Source: CAZSBB01 sp964605235 (lineage in GTDB: Bacteria > Planctomycetota > Phycisphaerae > Phycisphaerales > Phycisphaeraceae). Taken from it: a stretch of 64,000 nt of DNA. Shown here one piece after another: positions 45,180 to 53,363 of this stretch (position 1 is its first letter; every line of letters starts with the position of its first letter). Position numbers and translations under genes: made by a program. A model generated the notes under the pieces. The model worked only from the letters and a program-made list of their open reading frames with translations, was not told the origin of the DNA and did not search any database. The stretch covers positions 186,001 to 250,000 of the forward strand of contig CAZSBB010000001.1 of assembly GCA_964605235.1 (NCBI GenBank), given 5' to 3'.

Positions 45180-46805
45180 ATGCCCGCCAAATCGCGTACC
45201 AAACCCAAGCGCCCCGCCGCCGTCGGCCGTCCGCGCAAGAAGCGTGCTGCCAAGTCGGCTGCGCCCAAGGTGCAGCAGGTGGCGTTCGTCAGCCTCGGCT
45301 GTCCCAAGAATCTCGTCGACAGCGAAAAGATGCTCGGCCTGCTCGCTGAGGATGGGCTGAGCCTCGTCGCCGACGAAACCCAGGCGGACGCCATCGTCAT
45401 CAATACCTGCGGCTTCCTCGAAGCCAGCAAAGATGAATCGCTCGGCGAGATCGACCATGCCCTGGAACTTAAAGCCCAGGGCAAAGTCCAGCGCGTGGTC
45501 GTGGCGGGCTGTCTGGTGCAGCGCCACCGCGCCAAGATGCTCGAATGGCGCCCCGGCATCGACGCACTCATCGGCGTCTTCGACCGCGACCGCATCGTCA
45601 CCGCCGTGCGCGGGAGCGCCCCGACCGCCAAGCAGGCGCAGGGCGATGTCGCCCCCTATTCCTCCATTGCCGCCAACGCCCTGCTGGCGCGCCAGGCGCG
45701 CGGGGTGCAGGAACTCCAGCACAGCGACCTCACCAACGCCAGCGACGGCAATGTCGAGCTGCGCGGGTACTTTGAATCCGACCGCGCGCGCCTCCGGCTC
45801 ACGCCGCGCCACTACGCTTACCTGCGCATCAGCGAAGGCTGCAACCAGAACTGCGCCTTCTGCACCATCCCGTCCATCCGCGGCAAGATGCGCTCCAAGC
45901 CCGTGCCCGCCCTGCTCGCCGAGGCCGCCGAACTGCTCGCCGACGGTGCGTTTGAACTCAACCTCATTGGCCAGGACACGACCAGCTTCGGCGAAGACAT
46001 CGGCTATGCCGCGGGTCTGGCGGGCATGCTGCGCGAACTCAACACGCTGGCGCAGCAGCATGGCGGGGCGTGGCTGCGGCTGATGTATGCCTACCCCTCC
46101 TGCTTCACCGATGAGATGATCGACGCCATCGCCAGCCTGCCGCATGTGCTCAAGTACATCGACATGCCGCTGCAGCACATCAACGACCGGGTGCTCGACG
46201 CGATGCGCCGGCGGACCAGCCGCAAGCTGATTGAAACGCTCCTCCAGAAGCTGCGCCAGCGTGTGCCGGGCATCACCATCCGCACCACCTTCATCAGCGG
46301 CTTCCCCGGCGAAACCAAAACCCAGCACCGCGAGCTGGTCAAGTTCGTGCGCGAGTTCGGCTTCGACGCCATGGGCGTGTTCCCCTACTCGCCCGAGCCC
46401 GGCACTCCCGCCGGCACGCTCTACGAGCAGGGCAAAGCCCTCGATCCGCAGGTCGTGCAGGAGCGCGTTGAGGAGCTGATGCTCACGCAGCAAGAGGTTG
46501 CCTTCGCCCGCAATGAACAGCTCGCCCAGCAGCGCCCGACGGTGGATGTGCTGATCGACGGGCTGGCGCAAAGCACCGGCAAAGCCACCACCGGCGTGGG
46601 GCGCGGCGGCAAACTTTACGTCGGCCGCACTGCCCAGCAGGCGCCGCAGATCGACAGCGTGACCTACGTGCAGGCGAAGCAAAAACTCGTCCCCGGCGAA
46701 CTGGTGCGCTGCGTCATCACCGCCGCCAGCGATTACGACCTGGTCGCCCAGCCCGAAGACGAAAACAGCAGGAACCTGCGCCTGCCACTGCTGGGGCATC
46801 ATTGA
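45180..46805 (+). CDS. rimO: Ribosomal protein S12 methylthiotransferase
   Basis: 541 residues, versus about 440 usual. It modifies a conserved Asp of ribosomal protein S12. MTTase-domain cysteines: C41 in SLGCPKNLVDSE, INTCGF and AGCLVQR. The radical SAM cluster is CNQNCAFC, followed by IRGKMRSKP; GFPGETKTQHRELVKFV and FPYSPEPGTPA are also typical. The C-terminal TRAM domain is present. Extras: a basic ~30-residue N-terminal extension and an insertion of about 50 residues between the MTTase and radical SAM domains (about 145-200). A family C repeat precedes it. The stop abuts the AbiE island. Confidence 0.93.
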   Translation: MPAKSRTKPKRPAAVGRPRKKRAAKSAAPKVQQVAFVSLGCPKNLVDSEKMLGLLAEDGLSLVADETQADAIVINTCGFLEASKDESLGEIDHALELKAQGKVQRVVVAGCLVQRHRAKMLEWRPGIDALIGVFDRDRIVTAVRGSAPTAKQAQGDVAPYSSIAANALLARQARGVQELQHSDLTNASDGNVELRGYFESDRARLRLTPRHYAYLRISEGCNQNCAFCTIPSIRGKMRSKPVPALLAEAAELLADGAFELNLIGQDTTSFGEDIGYAAGLAGMLRELNTLAQQHGGAWLRLMYAYPSCFTDEMIDAIASLPHVLKYIDMPLQHINDRVLDAMRRRTSRKLIETLLQKLRQRVPGITIRTTFISGFPGETKTQHRELVKFVREFGFDAMGVFPYSPEPGTPAGTLYEQGKALDPQVVQERVEELMLTQQEVAFARNEQLAQQRPTVDVLIDGLAQSTGKATTGVGRGGKLYVGRTAQQAPQIDSVTYVQAKQKLVPGELVRCVITAASDYDLVAQPEDENSRNLRLPLLGHH

Positions 46806-46822
46806 GGTCTAATACTCTGCAA

Positions 46823-47944
46823 ATGCATCTTGCAAATCACCAGCTCTGCCGATATGCTTTGCATGCAAAGCATATCGGCAGAGCTGGTGATAAAACTTTA
46901 GATCGATTTTTGAAAATTCTATTGACACCCAGCATCCAAGTCGCTACCGTTGTCAACAACGGTAGCGACTTGGATGCTGGGTACGGATTGGTTCGATCAC
47001 CAAACAATTCGCATGAGAAAATTGAGCGGTTTATTGCTCAATTCACTGCGGGCTTAGCTGACCCCACTTCGCCATATCCCCGTATTGTATCAAAAACCGA
47101 TTTAATACGGCTTATCGCACAAATTAAACGTCGCCTAAATGATGGCGGCGTCAAGCTGGCGGATCCGGCTAAGGACTTGAAAGCCGTCTTGGAAAGAGTT
47201 GGACTGGTTCAACGTGTAGATATCGACCTTCGCCAATCTCTTCGGCCGGTACCAGAACTCCTACTCCTTGGAACGGTTGCGCCTAACCAACCTATCGATC
47301 CAGTTGAATTGCTTCAGGCGGTAGTTAAGAAGCCTATTGTGTGCTATTTCTCCGCATTGGTTTATCATCAGTTGACCACCCAACTGGCTAGCCATCATCA
47401 TGCCGCGCAACTGAAAAAGTATCCGCCTAAAAAAACAGCGGTGGGAACATCTATCAATCAATCTGTAAAAAAACAGCGACGACCTAATCCACTGGGACAG
47501 CATCTATTTCAGTATGAAGGTGTGGCCTATTATCTAACCGAGCGCGATGAAAAACTAGTGCGTGGTGTTCAGCGCAGATATCTGGAAGGTGGTCGAATAT
47601 TCCAAATCACGAATCTAGAACAGACTTTGCTTGACACATTGCAGCAGCCATTACGCTGTGGGGGGCCGGCGGTAATTTTTGAGGCTTGGCAAGTTGGGAA
47701 CGAACGTCTTGAAGAGGAAATGCTGGCAGAATGCTTGCTAGCCATTAATGATAACGTACTGACAAGACGCGCGGGGCTGATGATGAGGCTGGTTGGCTAT
47801 CATCCCGGGCATGCAGTTAGTCATGTTCTAAGTAATGCGCAAACAAGCGTCAGCCGTGAAAATCGGGACACACGTGCATCCTTAATCAAGGGGATTCACT
47901 ATGAACAATTCGATGACGAATGGCAATTGGAGTGTCCAGCATAA
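46823..47944 (+). CDS. AbiEi-like type IV antitoxin
   Basis: 373 residues from ATG 46823. The start is uncertain: TTG 46802 overlaps the rimO stop, and TTG 46988 would begin after the palindromes. The segment VCYFSALVYHQLTTQ matches the AbiEi pattern (SALxxHxLT). It is followed by a basic region and ITNLEQTLLDTLQQPLRCGG, which resembles the RTLVD/CL region of AbiEi proteins. AbiEi antitoxins repress their own operon by binding inverted repeats upstream and oppose the AbiEii nucleotidyltransferase. The two exact palindromes (46836-46891, 46927-46982) overlap the start of this frame. Stop TAA at 47942-47944 abuts the next ATG. Family call is from pattern and neighbour. Confidence 0.72.
   Translation: MHLANHQLCRYALHAKHIGRAGDKTLDRFLKILLTPSIQVATVVNNGSDLDAGYGLVRSPNNSHEKIERFIAQFTAGLADPTSPYPRIVSKTDLIRLIAQIKRRLNDGGVKLADPAKDLKAVLERVGLVQRVDIDLRQSLRPVPELLLLGTVAPNQPIDPVELLQAVVKKPIVCYFSALVYHQLTTQLASHHHAAQLKKYPPKKTAVGTSINQSVKKQRRPNPLGQHLFQYEGVAYYLTERDEKLVRGVQRRYLEGGRIFQITNLEQTLLDTLQQPLRCGGPAVIFEAWQVGNERLEEEMLAECLLAINDNVLTRRAGLMMRLVGYHPGHAVSHVLSNAQTSVSRENRDTRASLIKGIHYEQFDDEWQLECPA
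46836..46891. promoter_or_regulatory. Perfect 56-bp palindrome 1 of AbiE locus
   Basis: The sequence from 46836 to 46863 is the exact reverse complement of 46864 to 46891 (28-bp arms, no loop; centre TTTGCATGCAAA). A TTGCAA at 46830-46835 and TATGCT at 46853-46858 are 17 bp apart, as in a sigma-70-type promoter, and the palindrome begins directly after the -35-like hexamer. Candidate operator. Confidence 0.7.
46927..46982. promoter_or_regulatory. Perfect 56-bp palindrome 2 of AbiE locus
   Basis: Arms 46927-46953 and 46956-46982 are exact reverse complements over 27 bp with a 2-bp spacer. A consensus TTGACA (46922-46927) adjoins the left end; TACCGT lies 17 bp downstream as a weak -10. Centre-to-centre distance from palindrome 1 is 91 bp. 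Both palindromes have the same overall length but unrelated sequence. Confidence 0.7.
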
Positions 47945-48859
47945 ATGAATCAGTCCGAACGAGACCGATGGATTTCAGAAGCCTTAGATGAAGTCTTTGC
48001 CGCACTGGCGGCCCATGAGACTACTCAAACGAGCTTGATTTTCAAGGGAGCTCGCGTCTTAAATCGTCGTCTGGAACGTGAAAATCGGCAATCACTGGAC
48101 ATCGATACCAATCTGACCGAAGATTTTATTCACGCTTACCCAGAACGAACCCAGCAGCGCGAAGTCCTAGAACAAAGACTGACGAACGCAATACGCAGCC
48201 ACCTGGGGCATGCTGACCCGGTGCGTTATGAGTTGATACAACTAAAAATCACTCCACAGCCACCGAATTATCACCCCCAGGGATGGGATGCCTTTAAAGT
48301 GCGATTGAATTTGACCGACCTAAAGTACCCGCGTACTCGAGGTCTGCCTGCCTTGGATCTGGACATCGCGGCACCCGAGCAGTTAAGCCCGCTATCCGTC
48401 GCGCCACTGGTGATCGGCAAACATGAAGTCATAGCCTATTCCTTGGAGCGAATCGCGGGCGAAAAGCTGAGGGCATACTTGAGCACGTTACCCGAATATC
48501 GACGTAAAACCCATAAGCCCGGCGAAGCTATCCGTGTCAAAGACCTGTATGACTTGAATCAAATTGAACGAACTCATCCGCTAACTAATCCAGTGTTCTG
48601 GGATCAGGTTGGTCAGGAATTCCGCTTGGCATGTGAGTCTCGTGGCGTTGATTGCAGGGGACGAGATACATTTTTTCAGTCTGACAACGAGGTGGCTTCT
48701 GCGTATCAAGCGGACTCAACGATTCCGAAACATAACGCAAACTTCAATGAGGTCATTGCGACACTCGAGCGCATCGTGGCGTACATGACACAAGTGGCAT
48801 TGATTCCCTTTGAGTTTCCATTGCCGAAGCCACTTATTCCCGAATCAAATACGCGCTGA
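47945..48859 (+). CDS. AbiEii-like nucleotidyltransferase toxin
   Basis: 304 residues, ATG immediately after the antitoxin stop. The nucleotidyltransferase core is LIFKGARVLNRRL followed by SLDIDTNL, giving the Asp52-x-Asp54 pair typical of the fold; the usual Gly-Gly/Gly-Ser is Gly-Ala. YSLERIAGEKLRAYL and RVKDLYDLNQI match the conserved Lys and Lys-Asp segments of AbiEii toxins, which transfer nucleotides to RNA such as tRNA and arrest growth. Catalytic residues appear intact. Atypical composition supports acquisition with the antitoxin. Confidence 0.82.
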   Translation: MNQSERDRWISEALDEVFAALAAHETTQTSLIFKGARVLNRRLERENRQSLDIDTNLTEDFIHAYPERTQQREVLEQRLTNAIRSHLGHADPVRYELIQLKITPQPPNYHPQGWDAFKVRLNLTDLKYPRTRGLPALDLDIAAPEQLSPLSVAPLVIGKHEVIAYSLERIAGEKLRAYLSTLPEYRRKTHKPGEAIRVKDLYDLNQIERTHPLTNPVFWDQVGQEFRLACESRGVDCRGRDTFFQSDNEVASAYQADSTIPKHNANFNEVIATLERIVAYMTQVALIPFEFPLPKPLIPESNTR

Positions 48860-48968
48860 AAAAATTGCATCGCGGCATGATGAAGGTGTGCGATCGGGGA
48901 AAACCGCTAGACTCGTTTCTAAGCGGAACACAGTCATCCCGCATATCCGTCAGCACAGGAGCATGGCC

Positions 48969-50198
48969 ATGGCCAAGGGTCGCATCAAGGGTGGGGATCG
49001 TCACATCACCGCAGCGCTGCAGGCGCTCGACGGGTTCGCGGTGGAACTCCCGAGCTGGGGTTTTGCCGACACCGGCACGCGGTTTGGCAAGTTCTTGCAG
49101 GATGCCGCCGCCTCCACGCTCGATGAGAAGCTGCACGACGCGGGCGTGGTCAATCGCCTGACCGGCGCCTGCCCGACGGTGGCGGTGCATGTGCTGTGGG
49201 ACTTCCCCAAGGGCCAGGACCCGCGCGCGACCGCCAAGCTCGCCAAGAAGCATGGCGTGCGCATCGGGGCGATCAATCCCAATGTGTTCCAGGACCAGAT
49301 TTACAAGCTCGGCTCGTTCTGCTCGCCGATCGCCAAAGCCCGGCAGCAGGCGATGGCGCACACGCTCGACTCCGTCGAGATCGGCGCGGCGGTGGGCAGC
49401 AAGTATCTGTCGATGTGGCTGGCGGACGGCACCAACTATCCCGGCCAGGACAGCATTTACCGCCGCAAGCATGATCTGGAAAAAGCGTTCAAGCACATTC
49501 ATGATGTCATGGCGAAGAAGTGGCGCGGCGCCACGCTGCTGGTGGAATACAAGCCGTTTGAGCCGGCGTTCTATCACACCGACATCAACGACTGGGGCAT
49601 GGCGTACCTGCTCGCCAAATCCAGCGGCAAGCACGCCAAGGTGCTCGTCGACACCGGGCATCACCTGGCGCATTGCAACATCGAACACATCGTCGCCATC
49701 CTGCTCGACGAAGGCATGCTCGGCGGGTTCCACTTCAATGACCGCAAATATGCCGACGACGATCTGACCCTCGGCTCCATCGACCCGTATGCCGTCTTCC
49801 GCATTTTCGACCAGATTCACCAGCACCAGTTCAACACCGGCAAGGACCCCAAGCTGGCGTACATGGTGGACCAGAGCCACAACCTCAAACCCAAGCTCGA
49901 GGCGATGGTGCAGACGGTGGATGAAGCGCAGAAGCAGTTCCTCCGCGCTGCACTGGTCGATCGCAAAGCCCTGGCGGCGGCGCAGAAGCAAGGCGACATC
50001 GTGGCGGGCGAGCGCGTGCTGCGCGATGCTTACGAGACGGATGTGCGTCCGTTGCTGGGCCAGTGGCGCAAGGCGCGCGGGCTCGAGGCCGACCCGGTGC
50101 TGGCGCTGCGGAAGAGCGGCATCATCGAAACGCTGGGCAAAGAGCGCAAAGCCGCCCGGCTGGCGCGCGGCGAAAAGCAGAGCGGCGGATACGCGTAA
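48969..50198 (+). CDS. rhaI: L-rhamnose isomerase
   Basis: 409 residues from ATG 48969, 7 nt after AGGAG; ATG 48963 is too close to it. It interconverts L-rhamnose and L-rhamnulose in the cytoplasm. TIM-barrel segments of the RhaI-type enzyme (as in Pseudomonas stutzeri L-RhI) are present: WLADGTNYPGQDS, LLVEYKPFEPAFYHTDI, VLVDTGHHLAHCNIEH and GGFHFNDRKYADDDLTLGS, with the metal-ligand Glu, Asp and His. No rhamnulokinase or aldolase gene is adjacent. It fits the polysaccharide-degrading profile of the window. Confidence 0.92.
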   Translation: MAKGRIKGGDRHITAALQALDGFAVELPSWGFADTGTRFGKFLQDAAASTLDEKLHDAGVVNRLTGACPTVAVHVLWDFPKGQDPRATAKLAKKHGVRIGAINPNVFQDQIYKLGSFCSPIAKARQQAMAHTLDSVEIGAAVGSKYLSMWLADGTNYPGQDSIYRRKHDLEKAFKHIHDVMAKKWRGATLLVEYKPFEPAFYHTDINDWGMAYLLAKSSGKHAKVLVDTGHHLAHCNIEHIVAILLDEGMLGGFHFNDRKYADDDLTLGSIDPYAVFRIFDQIHQHQFNTGKDPKLAYMVDQSHNLKPKLEAMVQTVDEAQKQFLRAALVDRKALAAAQKQGDIVAGERVLRDAYETDVRPLLGQWRKARGLEADPVLALRKSGIIETLGKERKAARLARGEKQSGGYA

Positions 50199-50274
50199 AC
50201 CAGTTTGTGGTTGAATCCATTCGATGTGCAGCACGGCCCGGGGCGGCGTGTGGTGATGTGCTGCGCGGGTGCTT

Positions 50275-50361
50275 GCAGGTCAGGGCTCGCCCCGGACAAT
50301 GATGACCTATGGCGTGACTACGCGCAGGTTTTTGGCAGGTCCGGGCTCGCCCGGACCTACA
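50275..50361. repeat. Family B hairpin pair, second locus
   Basis: Hairpins at 50275-50298 and 50335-50361 (AGGTCCGGGCTCGCCCGGAC), 61 bp apart, the same spacing and orientation as at 3129-3214. The ~380-bp gap between rhaI and the PEP-CTERM gene contains these and no other feature I can name. Confidence 0.75.
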
Positions 50362-50577
50362 AGAATGCAGCCTCAAACGCCTTCCTGCGAACGCCCTGTA
50401 ACGTCTATGCCGATTGCACAGCCTTGCCTCCCCCGCCAATCCGGGGGCGTTGCCTCCACTTAAAAAAATCTCCCTGAACAGTTGGCGTGCGTCAACGGCG
50501 AATCGTTTGGTTCACCATCGACACGCACGCTCGGCAGCGCTGGTGCGCTGGCTGAGCCTAGCCATAAGGGAGAAAGC

Positions 50578-51531
50578 ATGGGATCGTCTCGCCTCGCCAA
50601 AGCGTTGGGTATCGTCCTGGGAATTGTCCTGCTGAGCCGTCCCGCCGTCGCGGGCACTGTGCCCACGCTGTGGGGCATTGATGAAGACGACGGCCAGCTC
50701 TTCGCCATCACCGATTACATGGACGCCAGCAACACGCTGGTGGACTACGGCAAGATCAAATACAACGGCTCGAACGTCGGCGCCCACATCGAAGCGTTCA
50801 CGCTCGATGACAAGGGCACCGGCTACGTCGCCATCAACAAGAACTTCGCCGGCTACAACGAGCCGGTGCTGGCGACCTTCAGCATCGTCGGGCTGACCCC
50901 CGGCACCGCGGTCGACCTCAACATCGTCGGCCGCATCGACGTGAACTTCAACGCCTCCGAAGACAACATCACCGGTCTGGGCTTTGATCCCTACTCCGGC
51001 CAGCTCTTCGGCCTGTTCCGCGATGAAAGTGCCGCCGACAAGCTCTTCACCCTCGACCCGCTCACCGGCGCCACCAGCGGCTTCACCTTCATGTCCGGCC
51101 TGGGGCAGAGCGTGACCGATGGCGAAGACATGCACTTCGACCTGCAAGGCAACCTGTTTGTCGCCGACAACAAGGACGATCACCTGTACAAGATCGATCC
51201 CAACACCGGCAACATCATCGCCCTGGTCGACCTGAACCTCGGCGGCGGCCTGGGCAGCGGCATCAAAGTCGAAGGCCTGGCGGTCGATCCGACCAACGGC
51301 AACATCATCGGCTTCGATGACAACCGCGACCAGCTCGTCTTCATCACCCCCGGCAACGGCAACAACGTCCTGCTGGCGGACCTCACCAGCAAAGGCATCA
51401 CCGACGCCGAGGGCCTGCACTTTGTCCCGACCCCCAATGGCCAGGTGCCCGAGCCCGCTTCAATGAGCCTGATGGCGCTCGGTGGTCTGCTCTTCCTGCG
51501 TCGCCGCCGCCGTGAGTCGCCCGCCGCCTGA
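50578..51531 (+). CDS. PEP-CTERM surface protein, beta-propeller-like
   Basis: 317 residues from ATG 50578, GGGAG upstream. Signal peptide (VLGIVLLSRPAVAG). The body has repeats of Gly/Asp-rich strands (FDLQGNLFVADNKDDHLYKI; FDPYSGQLFGLFRDES; VDPTNGNIIGFDDNRDQL), as in DUF4394/SMP-30-like beta-propellers. The C-terminus has VPEPASMSLMALGG, a hydrophobic helix and RRRRR: the PEP-CTERM sorting signal processed by exosortase. Probably exported with exopolysaccharide. A strong terminator follows. Confidence 0.93.
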   Translation: MGSSRLAKALGIVLGIVLLSRPAVAGTVPTLWGIDEDDGQLFAITDYMDASNTLVDYGKIKYNGSNVGAHIEAFTLDDKGTGYVAINKNFAGYNEPVLATFSIVGLTPGTAVDLNIVGRIDVNFNASEDNITGLGFDPYSGQLFGLFRDESAADKLFTLDPLTGATSGFTFMSGLGQSVTDGEDMHFDLQGNLFVADNKDDHLYKIDPNTGNIIALVDLNLGGGLGSGIKVEGLAVDPTNGNIIGFDDNRDQLVFITPGNGNNVLLADLTSKGITDAEGLHFVPTPNGQVPEPASMSLMALGGLLFLRRRRRESPAA

Positions 51532-51572
51532 GCGTAAAGTCCGAATTTTCCCCGGCCACCAACCCGGACCGG

Positions 51573-51610
51573 CCCGCTTCCCCCGACCCAGGGAAGCGGG
51601 TCTTTTTTTT
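51573..51610 (+). terminator. Rho-independent terminator after PEP-CTERM gene
   Basis: CCCGCTTCCC (51573-51582) pairs perfectly with GGGAAGCGGG (51591-51600), followed by TCTTTTTTTT. Confidence 0.92.
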
Positions 51611-51640
51611 GCGCCGGTTGATTGGCGGGATGCGGGGATG

Positions 51641-51710
51641 AGCCCCCCGGCGGAGCCGGGGGTGAATGGGGCGTGACGCACGATCCGTTAGCCCCGGGCT
51701 TGGCCCGGGG
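51641..51710. repeat. Two family A hairpins
   Basis: AGCCCCCCGGCGGAGCCGGGGG (51641-51662) and GCCCCGGGCTTGGCCCGGGG (51691-51710) lie in the gap between the PEP-CTERM terminator and the convergent GH20-like gene. Confidence 0.75.
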
Positions 51711-51718
51711 ACGACGCC

Positions 51719-53305
51719 TCAGCGTTCGCCGTAAAACTTTGCCGCGAGTTTGGCTTTGCGTTGACACACCGGGCCGACCTGTTGCAAGCGTTCGATGCGC
51801 AGGTCGAACAGGGTGCTGACCCATTCCTCCAGCGCGTGGCCGTGGTAATGCTGGCGGAAGTGCCGCGCCACCTGCTGGCGCAACTTCCGCAGCGCGGCGA
51901 TGGTCTGCTGCTGTTCGCGGTAGCGGCGTTGCCACTGCCCGGCGATGGGGCGATGGTTGGCGTGGAAGCAATCCACTTCCGCCAGGTTGCCGTCCGCCAC
52001 GCGCTGCAGGTGCAGCGTGCGCGCCATCAGGATGATGCTGCGCCACTCGTACTGGTGCGCCTTGACCCTGGGCAGCAGGGCTTCCATCTCGTCGGCGACC
52101 TGGGCTTCCAGACGCCAGTCGCTCTGACACCGCCCCAGCGTGAGGATCAAGCGGCGCAGCGTGGCGGCGGGGATGCCGGGGAAGAACGGCCTGGGCTTGG
52201 CGCCCATCGAACGGCCCAGCTCGGCGATCAGCGGCCAGGCGAGGTCCACGTTGTAATTGGGCCAGCACCACGTGTTGCCGCGCGCCCAACTGCTGGCGAT
52301 CTGCCCGAGCTGGCCGGTGCGCGCCAAAGCGACCGACCAGCCGCGGATGTTCGCCGCCAGCTTGCCATACGGGGGTATCACCGGGCCGTTGCTGCTGAAG
52401 CGCACCGCGCTGACCGGCAGGCAGGGCAGCCCCAGTTTGGTGAACAGGTCCAGCGTCAGATGCGTGCGGTAGGTGCGGCCCTGGGTATGCGGCTTGAGCA
52501 CCTGACGCAGGCCGGCGGGCAGATCCTCCACGAACTTCGTGTTCGGACCAATGACCGGCGCCTGCGGATGGTCCGGATCGTCCAGCCATTGCCTGCTCAC
52601 CCGATAGCCCCCGCCGCCCAGTCGCACGCGCGTGGCGTAAGGCTCATCGCCCAGCACATATTCCCATTCGCACATAATGACCGACCGCCCGCGCAGGGAT
52701 TTGATCAGCTTCAGGTCCAGGTTGTCCTGGATCATGTCGGTCCAGATGCAGGCAGTTCTGCCGTGGGCTTCGACCACATCCAGCAGGCGATGCAGGTGAG
52801 TCATGAAGAGCTTGAGCGGCGCGACGCCATGCCGTTTGGCGGTCACGTGCAGGCCGTGCGCTTCATCCATGCCCAGGTGCACCACAGCGGAATCGGGGTG
52901 GCTGGTGATGAGGTCTTCGAGCAGGGACACCACCAGGTCCACCGCGGCGGGGTTGGTGACATCGATGGTGCTGGGATAGGCCGGGTCCGCCGCCAGGGCG
53001 CGATGCGGTTGCCAACCCAGCAGATATTCGAGGTGGCCTAAGCATTGCAGCAGCGGGATCACCGTCACCCGGCGCTGCTTCGCGGCGGTGAGGAAGCGTC
53101 CGAGCGTGCGGCGGGTCCACGCGGTTTGCGGATCGTGCGCCACCTGCACGGCGCGGTACGGGAAGATGTCTTCATACTCAACCAGCAGCGTGTTGACGCC
53201 CTGGCTGGTCAGATCGTCGAGCCAGGGCTCGATGCGACTGGGCTTGAACATCACGCCCTTGCAGTCCAGATGCAGGCCGACGACAGGTTTTGGCAACGTA
53301 TGCAT
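51719..53305 (-). CDS. GH20-like (beta-N-acetylhexosaminidase-type) TIM-barrel protein
   Basis: 528 residues from ATG 53305. It starts VVGLHLDCKGVMFKPSRIEPWLDDLTSQG, a typical first strand of a GH20-type barrel. TVIPLLQCLGHLEYLL is equivalent to the family's substrate-binding region, and VVHLGMDEAHGLH holds the Asp-Glu catalytic pair. The C-terminal ~200 residues are helical and not part of known GH20 domains. There is no signal peptide, so it would act in the cytoplasm or is exported otherwise. It is separated from the upstream DegT gene by a family A hairpin. Confidence 0.75.
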   Translation of the reverse strand: MHTLPKPVVGLHLDCKGVMFKPSRIEPWLDDLTSQGVNTLLVEYEDIFPYRAVQVAHDPQTAWTRRTLGRFLTAAKQRRVTVIPLLQCLGHLEYLLGWQPHRALAADPAYPSTIDVTNPAAVDLVVSLLEDLITSHPDSAVVHLGMDEAHGLHVTAKRHGVAPLKLFMTHLHRLLDVVEAHGRTACIWTDMIQDNLDLKLIKSLRGRSVIMCEWEYVLGDEPYATRVRLGGGGYRVSRQWLDDPDHPQAPVIGPNTKFVEDLPAGLRQVLKPHTQGRTYRTHLTLDLFTKLGLPCLPVSAVRFSSNGPVIPPYGKLAANIRGWSVALARTGQLGQIASSWARGNTWCWPNYNVDLAWPLIAELGRSMGAKPRPFFPGIPAATLRRLILTLGRCQSDWRLEAQVADEMEALLPRVKAHQYEWRSIILMARTLHLQRVADGNLAEVDCFHANHRPIAGQWQRRYREQQQTIAALRKLRQQVARHFRQHYHGHALEEWVSTLFDLRIERLQQVGPVCQRKAKLAAKFYGER

Positions 53306-53327
53306 GAATGGGCTTCCGACGGCGGGA

Positions 53328-53353
53328 AATCCCCCGGCAGAGCTGGGGGCTAA
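53328..53353. repeat. Family A hairpin repeat
   Basis: AATCCCCCGGCAGAGCTGGGGG followed by CTAACG, nearly identical to the copy at 1829-1849. It lies between the DegT gene and the GH20-like gene. Confidence 0.7.
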
Positions 53354-53363
53354 CGGGTGCGTT

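Larger units (their letters stand above)
46806..48859 (+). other. AT-richer island: AbiE-type toxin-antitoxin locus
   Basis: From just after the rimO stop to 48859 the sequence is visibly poorer in G+C than both flanks, with A/T-ending codons throughout, in sharp contrast to the neighbouring genes. It contains two adjoining genes and two perfect palindromes at its left side. No integrase, tRNA or direct repeat was found at its edges. Signs of acquisition by transfer are strong; the mechanism is not visible. Confidence 0.8.

Noticed and set aside
46989..47000. GGTTCGATC as a tRNA T-arm
   Set aside because: No acceptor, D or anticodon arm around it; it is within the AbiEi-like frame.
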